Assembly (NCBI GenBank): GCA_016938425.1 | Contig: JAFGUR010000136.1 | Coordinates: 1 to 25,687 of the forward strand | Length of the DNA stretch: 25,687 nucleotides | Origin: Fusobacteriaceae bacterium | GTDB taxonomy: Bacteria; Fusobacteriota; Fusobacteriia; Fusobacteriales; Fusobacteriaceae | Reading direction: 5' to 3' | In this document: positions 8,440-15,236 of the stretch, in pieces | Layout of the letters: the number at the start of each line of letters is the position of its first letter | How positions within the stretch are numbered: position 1 is the stretch's first letter | Made by a program: the position numbers and the translations under genes | The notes under the pieces: model-generated | Databases searched by the model: none | What the model saw: only the letters and a program-made list of their open reading frames with translations | What the model was told of the DNA's origin: nothing

Positions 8440-8670
8440 ATGAAAAAATCTTTATTACTATTAGTTTTATTGTTGCAGGTAGGGTGCAATAGTGTAAAAT
8501 ATAGATCTATTTCAAAACCTGCAGTGGAAAAACCGAATAATGAATATTTTACAAGTGATAAAAATCAAAAATACGAGGGAAACTCATCAGTAACGGATAT
8601 TAACAGTAAGAGCAATAAATATCAGACTATTGTCGTAGAAAATGATGGGACATATTATTATTTGGATTAA
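8440..8670 (+). CDS. Small predicted lipoprotein
   Basis: A 76-residue protein with a bacterial lipoprotein signal: MKK, a leucine-rich core, and a lipobox-like LQVGC with Cys16 as the acylated residue. The lipobox is slightly unusual in having Gln at -3. The mature part is short, polar and tyrosine/asparagine-rich, ending in VVENDGTYYYLD; no known domain is recognised. AAGGAG precedes the ATG. It is followed after 12 bases by a second small gene with its own AGGAGG site, so the two form one unit. The function is unknown; a small cell-envelope protein is the most that can be said. Confidence 0.7.
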   Translation: MKKSLLLLVLLLQVGCNSVKYRSISKPAVEKPNNEYFTSDKNQKYEGNSSVTDINSKSNKYQTIVVENDGTYYYLD

Positions 8671-8682
8671 GGAGGAAACGTT

Positions 8683-9030
8683 TTGGGTTATATAATTAAC
8701 AAAGCTAGCGGGCAAAAAATACCGGTAGATAACAATCAATTGTCTTTACTTTTAAAGCACCATCTTTTAAAGGAAGAGAATGGATTATTTATTTTTGAAG
8801 CAGAAAATAAAAACAAAATTACTCTAATGCTTAAAGCAGATTTAGCTGATAAAGTGAACATGGTTTATGCTTTAAAGGAATTAATTGAAGAATTCCACGA
8901 TGAAAGTGCCGAAGATTTTTTGGAATCGGACAATATTAAGGTAAATCACACTTTTCTTAGAATAAGAAGATTACGTAAGCTTTATCAAACACTTGTTAAT
9001 GAAGGATTTGAAAAAGAAAGACAAGTTTGA
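8683..9030 (+). CDS. Small acidic protein of unknown function
   Basis: A 115-residue soluble protein read from a TTG start at 8683, with GGAGG seven bases upstream and no better ATG. It is mostly charged and probably mixed alpha/beta: an N-terminal part rich in short hydrophobic runs (NQLSLLLKHHLLKEENGLFIF), then helices (LKELIEEFHDESAEDFL; FLRIRRLRKLYQTLVNEGF). No signal peptide, membrane segment or known motif was seen. It lies 12 bases after the lipoprotein gene and must be co-transcribed with it. No function can be assigned. Confidence 0.75.
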   Translation: MGYIINKASGQKIPVDNNQLSLLLKHHLLKEENGLFIFEAENKNKITLMLKADLADKVNMVYALKELIEEFHDESAEDFLESDNIKVNHTFLRIRRLRKLYQTLVNEGFEKERQV

Positions 9031-9194
9031 TTTAAAATGGGATATTGTGTATTAGGTGTTATGGAAAATATGATTTTAGTTGTGAAAATAAATTTTTTTA
9101 AATCTAGTGAGTTTTTAAAGAATAATAAAAAAAACCTTATATTTGTTTGAGACCAGATTTAGTCGATAATAGAAAACACAAATAGAATTATTTA

Positions 9195-9292
9195 GTAACT
9201 CTCAGGCATAACAAACTGTAAAACAAAAGCTTTATAAGGTGTTGTGAGGTTGATCTGTAAGGAAAAACTAAAAAACTGTCCCTAACACAACA
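9195..9292 (+). repeat. Partial hairpin repeat copy in the 9031-9609 gap
   Basis: GTAACTCTCAGGCATAACAAAC followed by TGTAAAACAAAAGCTTTA repeats the left end of the copies at 14708 and 17372. It then carries an inverted pair TGTTGTG (9240-9246) / CACAACA (9286-9292). The right half of the family is missing or too diverged to see. Confidence 0.5.
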
Positions 9293-9343
9293 GACTCTAA
9301 AAAGTTAGAAAATTTATAAGAATCAATATTGGTCATTTGTGGG

Positions 9344-9376
9344 AAGTCGTTTATAAAAAGCGACTTTTTTCTTTTA
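9344..9376 (+). terminator. Terminator with no obvious gene in front
   Basis: AAGTCG (9344-9349) pairs with CGACTT (9361-9366) across an A/T loop, followed by a run of Ts. The nearest stop codon on this strand is more than 300 bases upstream (9030), so it may end the long 3' tail of the small-gene pair or a separate small RNA. Confidence 0.6.
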
Positions 9377-9377
9377 T

Positions 9378-9437
9378 TCACTATAAAATGCCTTGGATAA
9401 GAATAAAATCATAGTGATTGTATTTTTGGGCAAGGCA
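9378..9437. other. Two interleaved 7-bp complementary pairs (possible pseudoknot)
   Basis: TCACTAT (9378-9384) is complementary to ATAGTGA (9411-9417), and TGCCTTG (9389-9395) to CAAGGCA (9431-9437). Both are perfect 7-bp matches, and the order a-b-a'-b' gives an H-type pseudoknot topology. It lies between the terminator at 9344 and the lacI-type promoter at 9547. No known riboswitch consensus was recognised. Confidence 0.35.
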
Positions 9438-9546
9438 AAATCAAAGGGAATTTATATGAGTTTTGCACTTTGTTAGGTGCCGAGAGCTTATGGGGAAAGA
9501 AAAATTTGCAAATTCTAATATAGTTGTTCTGTTTCGATAATTTTAG

Positions 9547-9575
9547 TTGACATTCCGTAAAAAAAGTAGTAATAT
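9547..9575 (+). promoter_or_regulatory. Promoter of the LacI-family gene
   Basis: A perfect TTGACA (9547-9552), a 17-base spacer and TAATAT (9570-9575). The predicted start site, about 9582, lies immediately before the palindromic operator. Confidence 0.8.
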
Positions 9576-9584
9576 CATATTAAG

Positions 9585-9596
9585 TTAAACGTTTAA
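9585..9596. promoter_or_regulatory. Palindromic operator at the lacI-type promoter
   Basis: TTAAACGTTTAA is a perfect 12-bp palindrome with the central CG typical of LacI/GalR-family operators. It overlaps the predicted transcription start and lies 14 bases before the regulator's ATG, which suggests self-repression. The identical 12-mer occurs again at 10661. Confidence 0.8.
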
Positions 9597-9609
9597 TTGA
9601 GAGGTAAAT

Positions 9610-10614
9610 ATGTCGAAAAATATAACAATAAAAGACGTGGCAAGGGAAGCGGGAGTCTCGATAGCTACAATTTCTTATTATCTAAATGGGAAAAAGAAAC
9701 TCAAAGAAGAGACAAAGGAAAAAATACTCGATGTAATAAATAGATTAGGTTATAACACTAATCTGGCCGCAAAAGCTCTTGTTACCAGTCAATCAAAACT
9801 TATCGGTTTTGTTCTTGCAACCGGTTCTTTAGAATCCAACCCCTATTATAGCACTCTTCTTGCCGGAATGAATTCTGCCATTAAGGAACATTCAGAATAT
9901 GATTTGTTAATTGCGGGAAGTTTTGAAGAGAGGAATTTTAAGCGGGCAGTTATAGATTGGATAAAAAAAAGAGGCTTAGATGCCGTAGTTTTTATGGGTT
10001 TGAACGATAAGGAAATAATTGAAGAACTAAGTAAGTTGAATATACCTATAAGCCTTATAGATCAAGACAACTATTCTTTCGACAATCTTTATACGATAAA
10101 AATAGATGACGAAATGGGTGGGTATATAGGAACGAAGCATTTGATTAGCAAAGGCTATAAAAACATTGCTTTTGTGGGAGAAGGACTTGTAGGTGAAGTT
10201 ACAAAATTGAGATATTCTGGTTACAAAAGAGCGTTGGAAGAGGCAAATTTGGAAATAAATCCCAAAAATCTTTATGATACACAAATTACCTATGAAGGTG
10301 GGATAAATGTTGGAAATACAATTATGGAACGAAAGGACATAGACGCAATATTTTCTGTAGCAGATGTTGTCGCTTACGGGATAATGAGAACCTATATTAT
10401 TGCAGGGTATTATATACCAAAAGATATTGCTATTATTGGTTTTGATAACTTAAAATCCAGTTCTTATATGACGCCCACTTTGACAAGTATAGATCAGAAT
10501 ATTTTTTTGAAAGGTAAAAAATCTATAGAAATACTGTTAAACGGGGATAAAAATCAAAAAATACAGAATAAAATACTTATACCGATAAGCCTTGTAAAAG
10601 GAGAAACAACTTAA
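9610..10614 (+). CDS. LacI/GalR-family sugar-responsive repressor
   Basis: A 334-residue DNA-binding regulator. The N-terminal helix-turn-helix is textbook LacI: ITIKDVAREAGVSIATISYYLNG (residues 5-27). It is followed by the hinge helix region NTNLAAKALVTSQS and a periplasmic-binding-protein-like effector domain from about residue 62 (KLIGFVLATG) to the end, including the family's DAIFSVAD and IAIIGFDN...TPTLTSID segments. Length is normal. It should repress the downstream permease gene until a sugar or sugar phosphate binds. AGAGGT is the ribosome site before the ATG. Two identical palindromes, over its own start site and before the permease gene, are its likely targets. Confidence 0.95.
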   Translation: MSKNITIKDVAREAGVSIATISYYLNGKKKLKEETKEKILDVINRLGYNTNLAAKALVTSQSKLIGFVLATGSLESNPYYSTLLAGMNSAIKEHSEYDLLIAGSFEERNFKRAVIDWIKKRGLDAVVFMGLNDKEIIEELSKLNIPISLIDQDNYSFDNLYTIKIDDEMGGYIGTKHLISKGYKNIAFVGEGLVGEVTKLRYSGYKRALEEANLEINPKNLYDTQITYEGGINVGNTIMERKDIDAIFSVADVVAYGIMRTYIIAGYYIPKDIAIIGFDNLKSSSYMTPTLTSIDQNIFLKGKKSIEILLNGDKNQKIQNKILIPISLVKGETT

Positions 10615-10660
10615 GAAGAAATTAGCTTGAAGCCGATTTCTTTATATTTTCTCAAAAAGG

Positions 10661-10672
10661 TTAAACGTTTAA
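10661..10672. promoter_or_regulatory. Second copy of the palindromic operator, upstream of the permease gene
   Basis: TTAAACGTTTAA, identical to the site at 9585. It lies 47 bases after the regulator's stop and about 260 bases before the permease ATG. TTAAAC within it could act as a weak -35 with TATTAT at 10683-10688 (16-base spacer), so bound repressor would block the promoter. That would leave a leader of roughly 240 bases. Confidence 0.75.
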
Positions 10673-10866
10673 ATAAAAAACGTATTATCTAAGATTTTTT
10701 ATAAACTTTGATTTGATATTTTGTATTTTTTATCAAGAATAAAATTTTATTGAGCAAAGTTATTTGTTTTAGTTAATTTTTAAGTCTAGTTTAATAATAT
10801 ATATAGCTAGTTGCAAAGTTCATAAATCATTTGCATATAAGAGCAATTAAAAAACCTTATTTTTAT

Positions 10867-10915
10867 ATCAAATAAAATTGTTGAAGTTTTGTGGCAAACT
10901 ATTAATAATATAAAT
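10867..10915 (+). repeat. Leader motif copy before the PTS permease gene
   Basis: ATATCAAATAAAATTGTTGAAG, TTTTGTGGCAAAC and TATTAATAATATAAATTGAAGG line up with the leader motifs before the genes at 190, 8440, 15237 and 17071. GTTG at 10880 is 52 bases before the ATG. The upstream hairpin part of the repeat is not evident here. Apart from the operator, the 10615-10866 stretch shows no gene. Confidence 0.4.
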
Positions 10916-10931
10916 TGAAGGAGTGAAATTT

Positions 10932-12575
10932 ATGTTCAAAAAAATTAAAGAAAAGTTTAGTTTTGAGTTTTGGCAAAGATTTGCCAAAGCTTTGATGGTT
11001 GTTGTAGCTGTAATGCCTGCCGCAGGAATTGCAATAGGGTTGGGAAAGTTATTTACTACAATGTTTGGGGGAATAAAAGTTCTGGCTATAACAGGAAGCT
11101 TGGTAGAGTCTATTGGTTGGGTAATAATAGTTAATTTGCCTGCACTTTTTGCAGTGGCAATAGGTGGTACTTGGGCAAAGGAAAAGGCAGGCGGTGCTTT
11201 TGCGGCATTTTTGGCCTATCTTGTTATGAATCAAACGATTGGAACTTTTAGTTCTAGTATATTGGGGATTTCAACAGGAGAACTTCTTACAGATGCTAAC
11301 AAATACAGAGATTTATTTACTTCATCTCTAGGATTTCCAACGTTGCAACTAGGGGCAATAGGAGGGATTGCCTGTGGATTTATGGGGGCCAATCTTTATA
11401 ACAAATACAATGCTTTTGATAAACTTCCTAATGCATTATCTTTTTTCAACGGGAAAAGATTTGTTCCGATAATAACATTATTTTGGGGAGCTATACTTGG
11501 AGTTATAGCCGTTTTTGTATGGCCACCGGTTCAAACGCTTATTAATAAAATGGGAATAATTATTGCAAATCCTGATAGTACTTTGGCTCCTATAGCGCCT
11601 TTTGTATATGGGACATTAGAAAGATTACTTCTACCTTTTGGACTTCATCATATGATAACTATACCGATAAATTATTCGGAAGTTGGAGGTGCTTATACAA
11701 GTATATTTGATGGTACTGTAGGAGCAGGGCAGGATTTAGCTTTTAGAGTGTGGGTAAGCGATATGATAAAAGCAGCAGGTAATTTTGATTTGCAAAATCA
11801 AATAATGAAGGCCTATGTTCCGGGGAGATTTAAGGTAGGTCAAATTATAACGGGAATGGGATCTTTGATAGGAGCAGGCTTTGCAATGCTTCATGTAATT
11901 CCTAAAGAAAAAAGATTTAAGTATACTTCCATGTTTTTGGGAGCAATGGGGGCAACTTTTGTTGCCGGAGTAACTGAGCCTATAGAATTTATGTTTATGT
12001 TTATATCACCATTATTATTAGGACTACATGCTTTATTAACAGGAATAGCATTTATGCTTCCTGATATTTTGATGGCTATATTTGGGCAACCTGTTATGAA
12101 CGTTCATTCATTCGGGTTAATAGAGTTTATTTTAAACGGAGTTGTACAGGTAGGGTTCCTATCGGGACATCATTTACAATGGATAAGCGTACTTGCCGCA
12201 TCAGGAATTTTTGGTTTGATATATTATGGCGTATTCAAGTATGTTATAATTAAATTTAATATAATGACTCCGGGAAGGATTGACGAAGAAGAGACTGTAG
12301 AAGATCCAAAAGGAAAACCGGCTTATCAAGCAGAAGAAAAACCACTAAAAGTTATAGAAGCCTTGGGAGGACTTGAAAATCTTTCAGAGGTAGATGCTTG
12401 TATGACAAGGTTAAGAGTAACGGTGAAGAATCATGAAAAAGTAAGGCCTGACAGTTTTTTCAAAGCATTGGGAGCTGCGGGAGTAATAAAAAAAGAAAAA
12501 GGAGTTCAAATAATCTTTGGACCTGAAGCCGATGTTTTAAAAAGTAAAATTAATTTGATAAGAGAAGGAAACTAA
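10932..12575 (+). CDS. PTS sugar permease EIICB, maltose/glucose (MalX) type
   Basis: A 547-residue inner-membrane transporter that imports and phosphorylates a sugar at the expense of phosphoenolpyruvate. The EIIC domain (about residues 10-440) has about ten hydrophobic segments with family signatures: FAKALMVVVAVMPAAGI near the start, GGIACGFMGANLYNKY, LLPFGLHHMITIP and VAGVTEPIEFMFMF. A linker leads to an EIIB domain in the last ~80 residues with the phosphorylated Cys490 in VDACMTRLRV and GVQIIFGP near the end. No EIIA domain is present here, so a general EIIA must serve it. ATG at 10932 is chosen over GTG at 10923 because AAGGAG sits eight bases before the ATG. It follows the LacI gene and overlaps the next gene by one base. 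The exact sugar is not determined. Confidence 0.93.
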   Translation: MFKKIKEKFSFEFWQRFAKALMVVVAVMPAAGIAIGLGKLFTTMFGGIKVLAITGSLVESIGWVIIVNLPALFAVAIGGTWAKEKAGGAFAAFLAYLVMNQTIGTFSSSILGISTGELLTDANKYRDLFTSSLGFPTLQLGAIGGIACGFMGANLYNKYNAFDKLPNALSFFNGKRFVPIITLFWGAILGVIAVFVWPPVQTLINKMGIIIANPDSTLAPIAPFVYGTLERLLLPFGLHHMITIPINYSEVGGAYTSIFDGTVGAGQDLAFRVWVSDMIKAAGNFDLQNQIMKAYVPGRFKVGQIITGMGSLIGAGFAMLHVIPKEKRFKYTSMFLGAMGATFVAGVTEPIEFMFMFISPLLLGLHALLTGIAFMLPDILMAIFGQPVMNVHSFGLIEFILNGVVQVGFLSGHHLQWISVLAASGIFGLIYYGVFKYVIIKFNIMTPGRIDEEETVEDPKGKPAYQAEEKPLKVIEALGGLENLSEVDACMTRLRVTVKNHEKVRPDSFFKALGAAGVIKKEKGVQIIFGPEADVLKSKINLIREGN

Positions 12576-13354
12576 TGGAATTAAAGCTACTTACAGTTAA
12601 TCTTCATGCTTGGCTTGAAGAAAATCAAGAAGAAAAGTTTAAGATTATTTCAAAATTTATATTGGAAAAAGATATTGATATTGTAGCCTTTCAGGAAGTA
12701 AACCAGAATAAAGAAAAAAGAATTATTGACGCTAATATAAGGGAAGATAATCCTTCCCTGATTATTTCAAATTTTCTGAAAGAAAAGGGGAAAAATTATA
12801 ATTTTGTATGGGACTGGTCTCATTATGGCTATGATATGTATGAAGAAGGTTTGAGTATTCTTACCAAATACCCGATTAGCTCTACAAAAAGTATTTATAT
12901 ATCAGATTCTAAAGATTTTAAATTTTGGAAAACAAGAAAGACCATTAAAGCAGAATTGAAAATAGAAGATAAAATTGTTAATGTTTATTCCTGTCATATG
13001 GGTTGGTTAAATGATAACGAAGAACCCTTTGAAAAACAAATTATAAAATTGAATAGTTTTGTAAGAGAAAACAATAATTTGTCTCTTGTTATGGGGGATT
13101 TTAATAATTCTGACGATTCTGAAGGATATAGTATAATTAAGCAATTAGGGTATAAAGATTTGTATAAAAAAACCAAAGAAAACCAAGGTTTTACCATAAA
13201 AGAAAAAATTGACGGTTGGGAAGAAAACGACAAATTTCTAAGAATAGATTATATTTTTTCTAATATTGAGTGCGAGATATTAGAAAGTAGTGTTGTTTTT
13301 GAGGAAAATAGAGTTTCGGATCATTTTGGAGTGTATAGTAAAATTAAATATTAG
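12575..13354 (+). CDS. Endonuclease/exonuclease/phosphatase-fold hydrolase in the PTS operon
   Basis: A 259-residue metal-dependent phosphodiesterase/phosphatase of the EEP superfamily (DNase I/sphingomyelinase fold). All catalytic motifs are visible: Asn9 in TVNLHAW, Glu41 in AFQEVN, His141 in SCHMGW, Asp175 and Asn177 in MGDFN, Asp225 in RIDYIFS, and the final Asp249-His250 in SDHFG. There is no signal peptide, so it acts in the cytoplasm. Its ATG shares one base with the stop of the PTS permease (TAATG), so translation is coupled and its role is probably linked to the imported sugar, for example hydrolysing a phosphorylated or phosphodiester-linked intermediate. That link is inference; nucleic acid or lipid substrates are not excluded. 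Confidence 0.88.
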   Translation: MELKLLTVNLHAWLEENQEEKFKIISKFILEKDIDIVAFQEVNQNKEKRIIDANIREDNPSLIISNFLKEKGKNYNFVWDWSHYGYDMYEEGLSILTKYPISSTKSIYISDSKDFKFWKTRKTIKAELKIEDKIVNVYSCHMGWLNDNEEPFEKQIIKLNSFVRENNNLSLVMGDFNNSDDSEGYSIIKQLGYKDLYKKTKENQGFTIKEKIDGWEENDKFLRIDYIFSNIECEILESSVVFEENRVSDHFGVYSKIKY

Positions 13355-13405
13355 CTCTTTAAATTAGAGGAAGTTTTTTAAAGTTATGGCTTACGCAACC
13401 GCTTT

Positions 13406-13487
13406 CCACAGGGATTCCTAAAAGGATAATTCCCTTCGGTCAAAAAAGCTTCATTTTATTGCGCAAAAGCCTGACGTTGGAGGCGTA
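13406..13487 (+). repeat. Second repeat family, copy 1 of 2
   Basis: A stretch of about 82 bases that is closely similar to 20124-20203, sharing CCTAAAAGGATAATTCCC, GGTCAAAAAAGCT, TTTTATTG and TGACGTTGGA in order. It contains a hairpin (AGGGATTCCT with AGGATAATTCCCT), kept in the other copy despite base changes. The neighbouring part of the 13355-13924 gap has AGCAGACCCTA near 13598, shared with about 1403, and the repeat end TATGTGGCTGGGTAGTTGC at about 13618. No gene was seen in the gap. Confidence 0.65.
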
Positions 13488-13698
13488 GCACAAGGTTTGA
13501 ATGTTTTAATTTTTAGAAAAATTGCAAAAGAGCCAACATTTTTTCAAAAAAAAACACCTAGAGCATTAATAAAATCAAAGTATTTTAATTTTATAGCAGA
13601 CCCTATTTAAAGCTTTTTATGTGGCTGGGTAGTTGCAAAAACGGATTAAAATCTTTTCACACAAAACCTTAAAGATAACATAAGTCATACAAAAGTTA

Positions 13699-13738
13699 AA
13701 AATGAGAACAGGTAAAAATAACCTGTTCTCATTTTTTT
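13699..13738. terminator. Strong bidirectional terminator
   Basis: A perfect 15-bp stem AAAATGAGAACAGGT/ACCTGTTCTCATTTT with a 7-base loop is followed by a T-run. A-rich sequence on the left gives a T-run on the other strand. It separates the plus-strand PTS operon from the minus-strand exported-protein gene ending at 13925. Confidence 0.9.
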
Positions 13739-13924
13739 ATGAAACGTCGTTTCCGTTTCTTTTGCGTTGAAAAGTTTTACATTTAATCATAATTATTTCG
13801 CAATATTCGTACATTGAAAGGGTTTAATATTAAATGCTTTATGAGCTCCCTCGATGCAAGAAAAGGAGGACTTTGGACAATCTTGTCAGTATTAAAGAAA
13901 ATTATAATTTTCAAAAACTTAAAA

Positions 13925-14497
13925 CTATAGCTTTTCTTTTAATTTATTAAATTCTTTAAACTCTGTTCCTAATTCTTTTATAATTTCTCTACCATTTTCA
14001 GCTTCATCAATAAGTTCTTTCATGTACTTACTATTGGCGAAGTACTCAACAGTGTAATTTCTTCCGAGAAATAAGTTTAGAACAATTTTGGTATCGCCAT
14101 TATTCCATTCAAAGCTATCATCAAGCCCATAAGTTTGATAATTATCTCCATATTTCCATATCAAATATTGTTTCATTCTTTCAAAACTTTTATCATTTTC
14201 TTTTAAGTCTCGACTATAACTACCCTTATAAAACTTGTCTTTTAAAAAACTATATGTTACACGAAATTCACCCAAGCTTTCAAGATTATCTAAAAAACTG
14301 TATTCGTCTACAGAATAATTATAAACATAATTTCCTTTGAAAGTCTGGAAGGACTTGTTTTTTAAGTTTTCTTTATAGCTAATACTTGATAATTTCTCTT
14401 TTTTAAATATAGTTTCCGAAGAATCACCCCAGTTTCCGTACCTAAAATCATAGGCAAATAAATTTATTGCCAAAAATAACATTACTAAAATTTTCAT
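13925..14497 (-). CDS. Exported protein of unknown function
   Basis: A 190-residue protein with a short signal peptide (MKILVMLFLAINLFA, likely cut before YDF). The mature part starts YDFRYGNWGDSSETIFKKE. This resembles the 'F-x-x-x-x-WG-x-[ST]-x-E-x-[IV]' opening found in several exported bacterial proteins of unknown role. It continues with tyrosine-rich beta-strand-like stretches (TFKGNYVYNYSVDEYSF, FRVTYSFLKDKFYKGSY) and a charged helical tail. There are no cysteines and no membrane segment after the signal. The ribosome site AGGGGTG lies before the ATG, and a TATAAT (14540-14535 on this strand) may be its -10 box. It is a single-gene unit, and its role cannot be assigned. Confidence 0.8.
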   Translation of the reverse strand: MKILVMLFLAINLFAYDFRYGNWGDSSETIFKKEKLSSISYKENLKNKSFQTFKGNYVYNYSVDEYSFLDNLESLGEFRVTYSFLKDKFYKGSYSRDLKENDKSFERMKQYLIWKYGDNYQTYGLDDSFEWNNGDTKIVLNLFLGRNYTVEYFANSKYMKELIDEAENGREIIKELGTEFKEFNKLKEKL

Positions 14498-14707
14498 AAG
14501 AAAACACCCCTATTGATTTTTAATTTGCAACTTAATTATACTATAAAACCTTAAAAGCCAATGACATAATTTTTTTTGGTCAAGGAGGAGATGGGAAGGG
14601 ATATGGATTACACCTCATTGCCAAGAATTATTAACTTGTTATAGAACTACAACAGTTTTAGATTGTAATTTATCACAAACTGTTAGTAAGTTTTATTTAG
14701 AGTTATC

Positions 14708-14879
14708 GTAACTATTCAGGTATAACAAACATTATGAAATCAAAGTTTTAGAGAAGTTGCGAGGAGTGGTTATTATCCTTACGGTGGTGTAGACTCCATC
14801 CTACAAATTCCCCTCTCTATGCGCCAAGGCGCGTATAAAATTTTGATATTTAAAGTCTTTTATATGGCTAAATAGCTGT
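14708..14879 (+). mobile_element. MITE-like element flanked by an 8-bp direct repeat
   Basis: The best-preserved copy of the hairpin repeat, about 172 bases. The left end GTAACTATTCAGGTATA and the reverse complement of the right end ACAGCTATTTAGCCATA form an imperfect terminal inverted repeat. The interior has TTTTAGAGAAGTTGCGAGGAGT, an ACTCC...CCCCTCTCT block able to pair with it, and the hairpin GCGCC-aa-GGCGC. GAGTTATC is found directly outside both ends (14700-14707 and 14880-14887), as a target-site duplication would be. It codes for no protein, so a transposase would have to come from elsewhere. Confidence 0.6.
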
Positions 14880-15092
14880 GAGTTATCTTGAAATACTATT
14901 TGTACTATTGTACCAAATTTTTTTATAAATTTCAAAATTCTTTGAAATATAATTAGAGAATTTTGTAATTTATTCAAATTTTGTCATCTTAACCATTGAA
15001 TTTGCTTTTTTTCTCTTTATTTGATACACTATAATGCATGCCAGATAATTGTACAGCCAAAATAATATTTGTATAGTGCTATAATTAAAATA

Positions 15093-15215
15093 TTGATTTT
15101 AGAGGAGCACAGAGGTTCTAGTTTTTGTCGTAGATTTTAGCTTTGCTCCAAACGTCTATTTTTCCAACTATATGAGTAGAATAAAGTCGTTGGAATTTTA
15201 AAATGAGTTATTAAT
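15093..15215 (+). repeat. Hairpin repeat copy with leader motif, upstream of the helicase gene
   Basis: GATTTTAGAGGAGCACAGAGG begins this diverged copy, which ends with GAGTAGAATAAAGTCGTTGG. GTTG at 15189 is 48 bases before the helicase ATG at 15237, the same distance as before the gene at 190. The rest of the 14498-15092 gap holds the MITE-like element and AT-rich sequence. A tiny reading frame with a ribosome-site-like AAGGAGG near 14583 is too short to call. Confidence 0.5.
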
Positions 15216-15236
15216 GTATGTTTTTAGGAGGTGACT

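Noticed and set aside
13873..13950. A 25-codon reading frame (TTG start) with AGGAGG three to four bases upstream.
   Set aside because: It is very short and overlaps the 3' end of the oppositely oriented exported-protein gene at 13925; no conserved feature, so the ribosome-site-like sequence is probably chance.
14590..14643. A tiny frame (17 codons) after AAGGAGG near 14583.
   Set aside because: The spacing from AAGGAGG to the possible ATGs is too short or too long, the peptide has no recognisable character, and no downstream gene is placed for attenuation.
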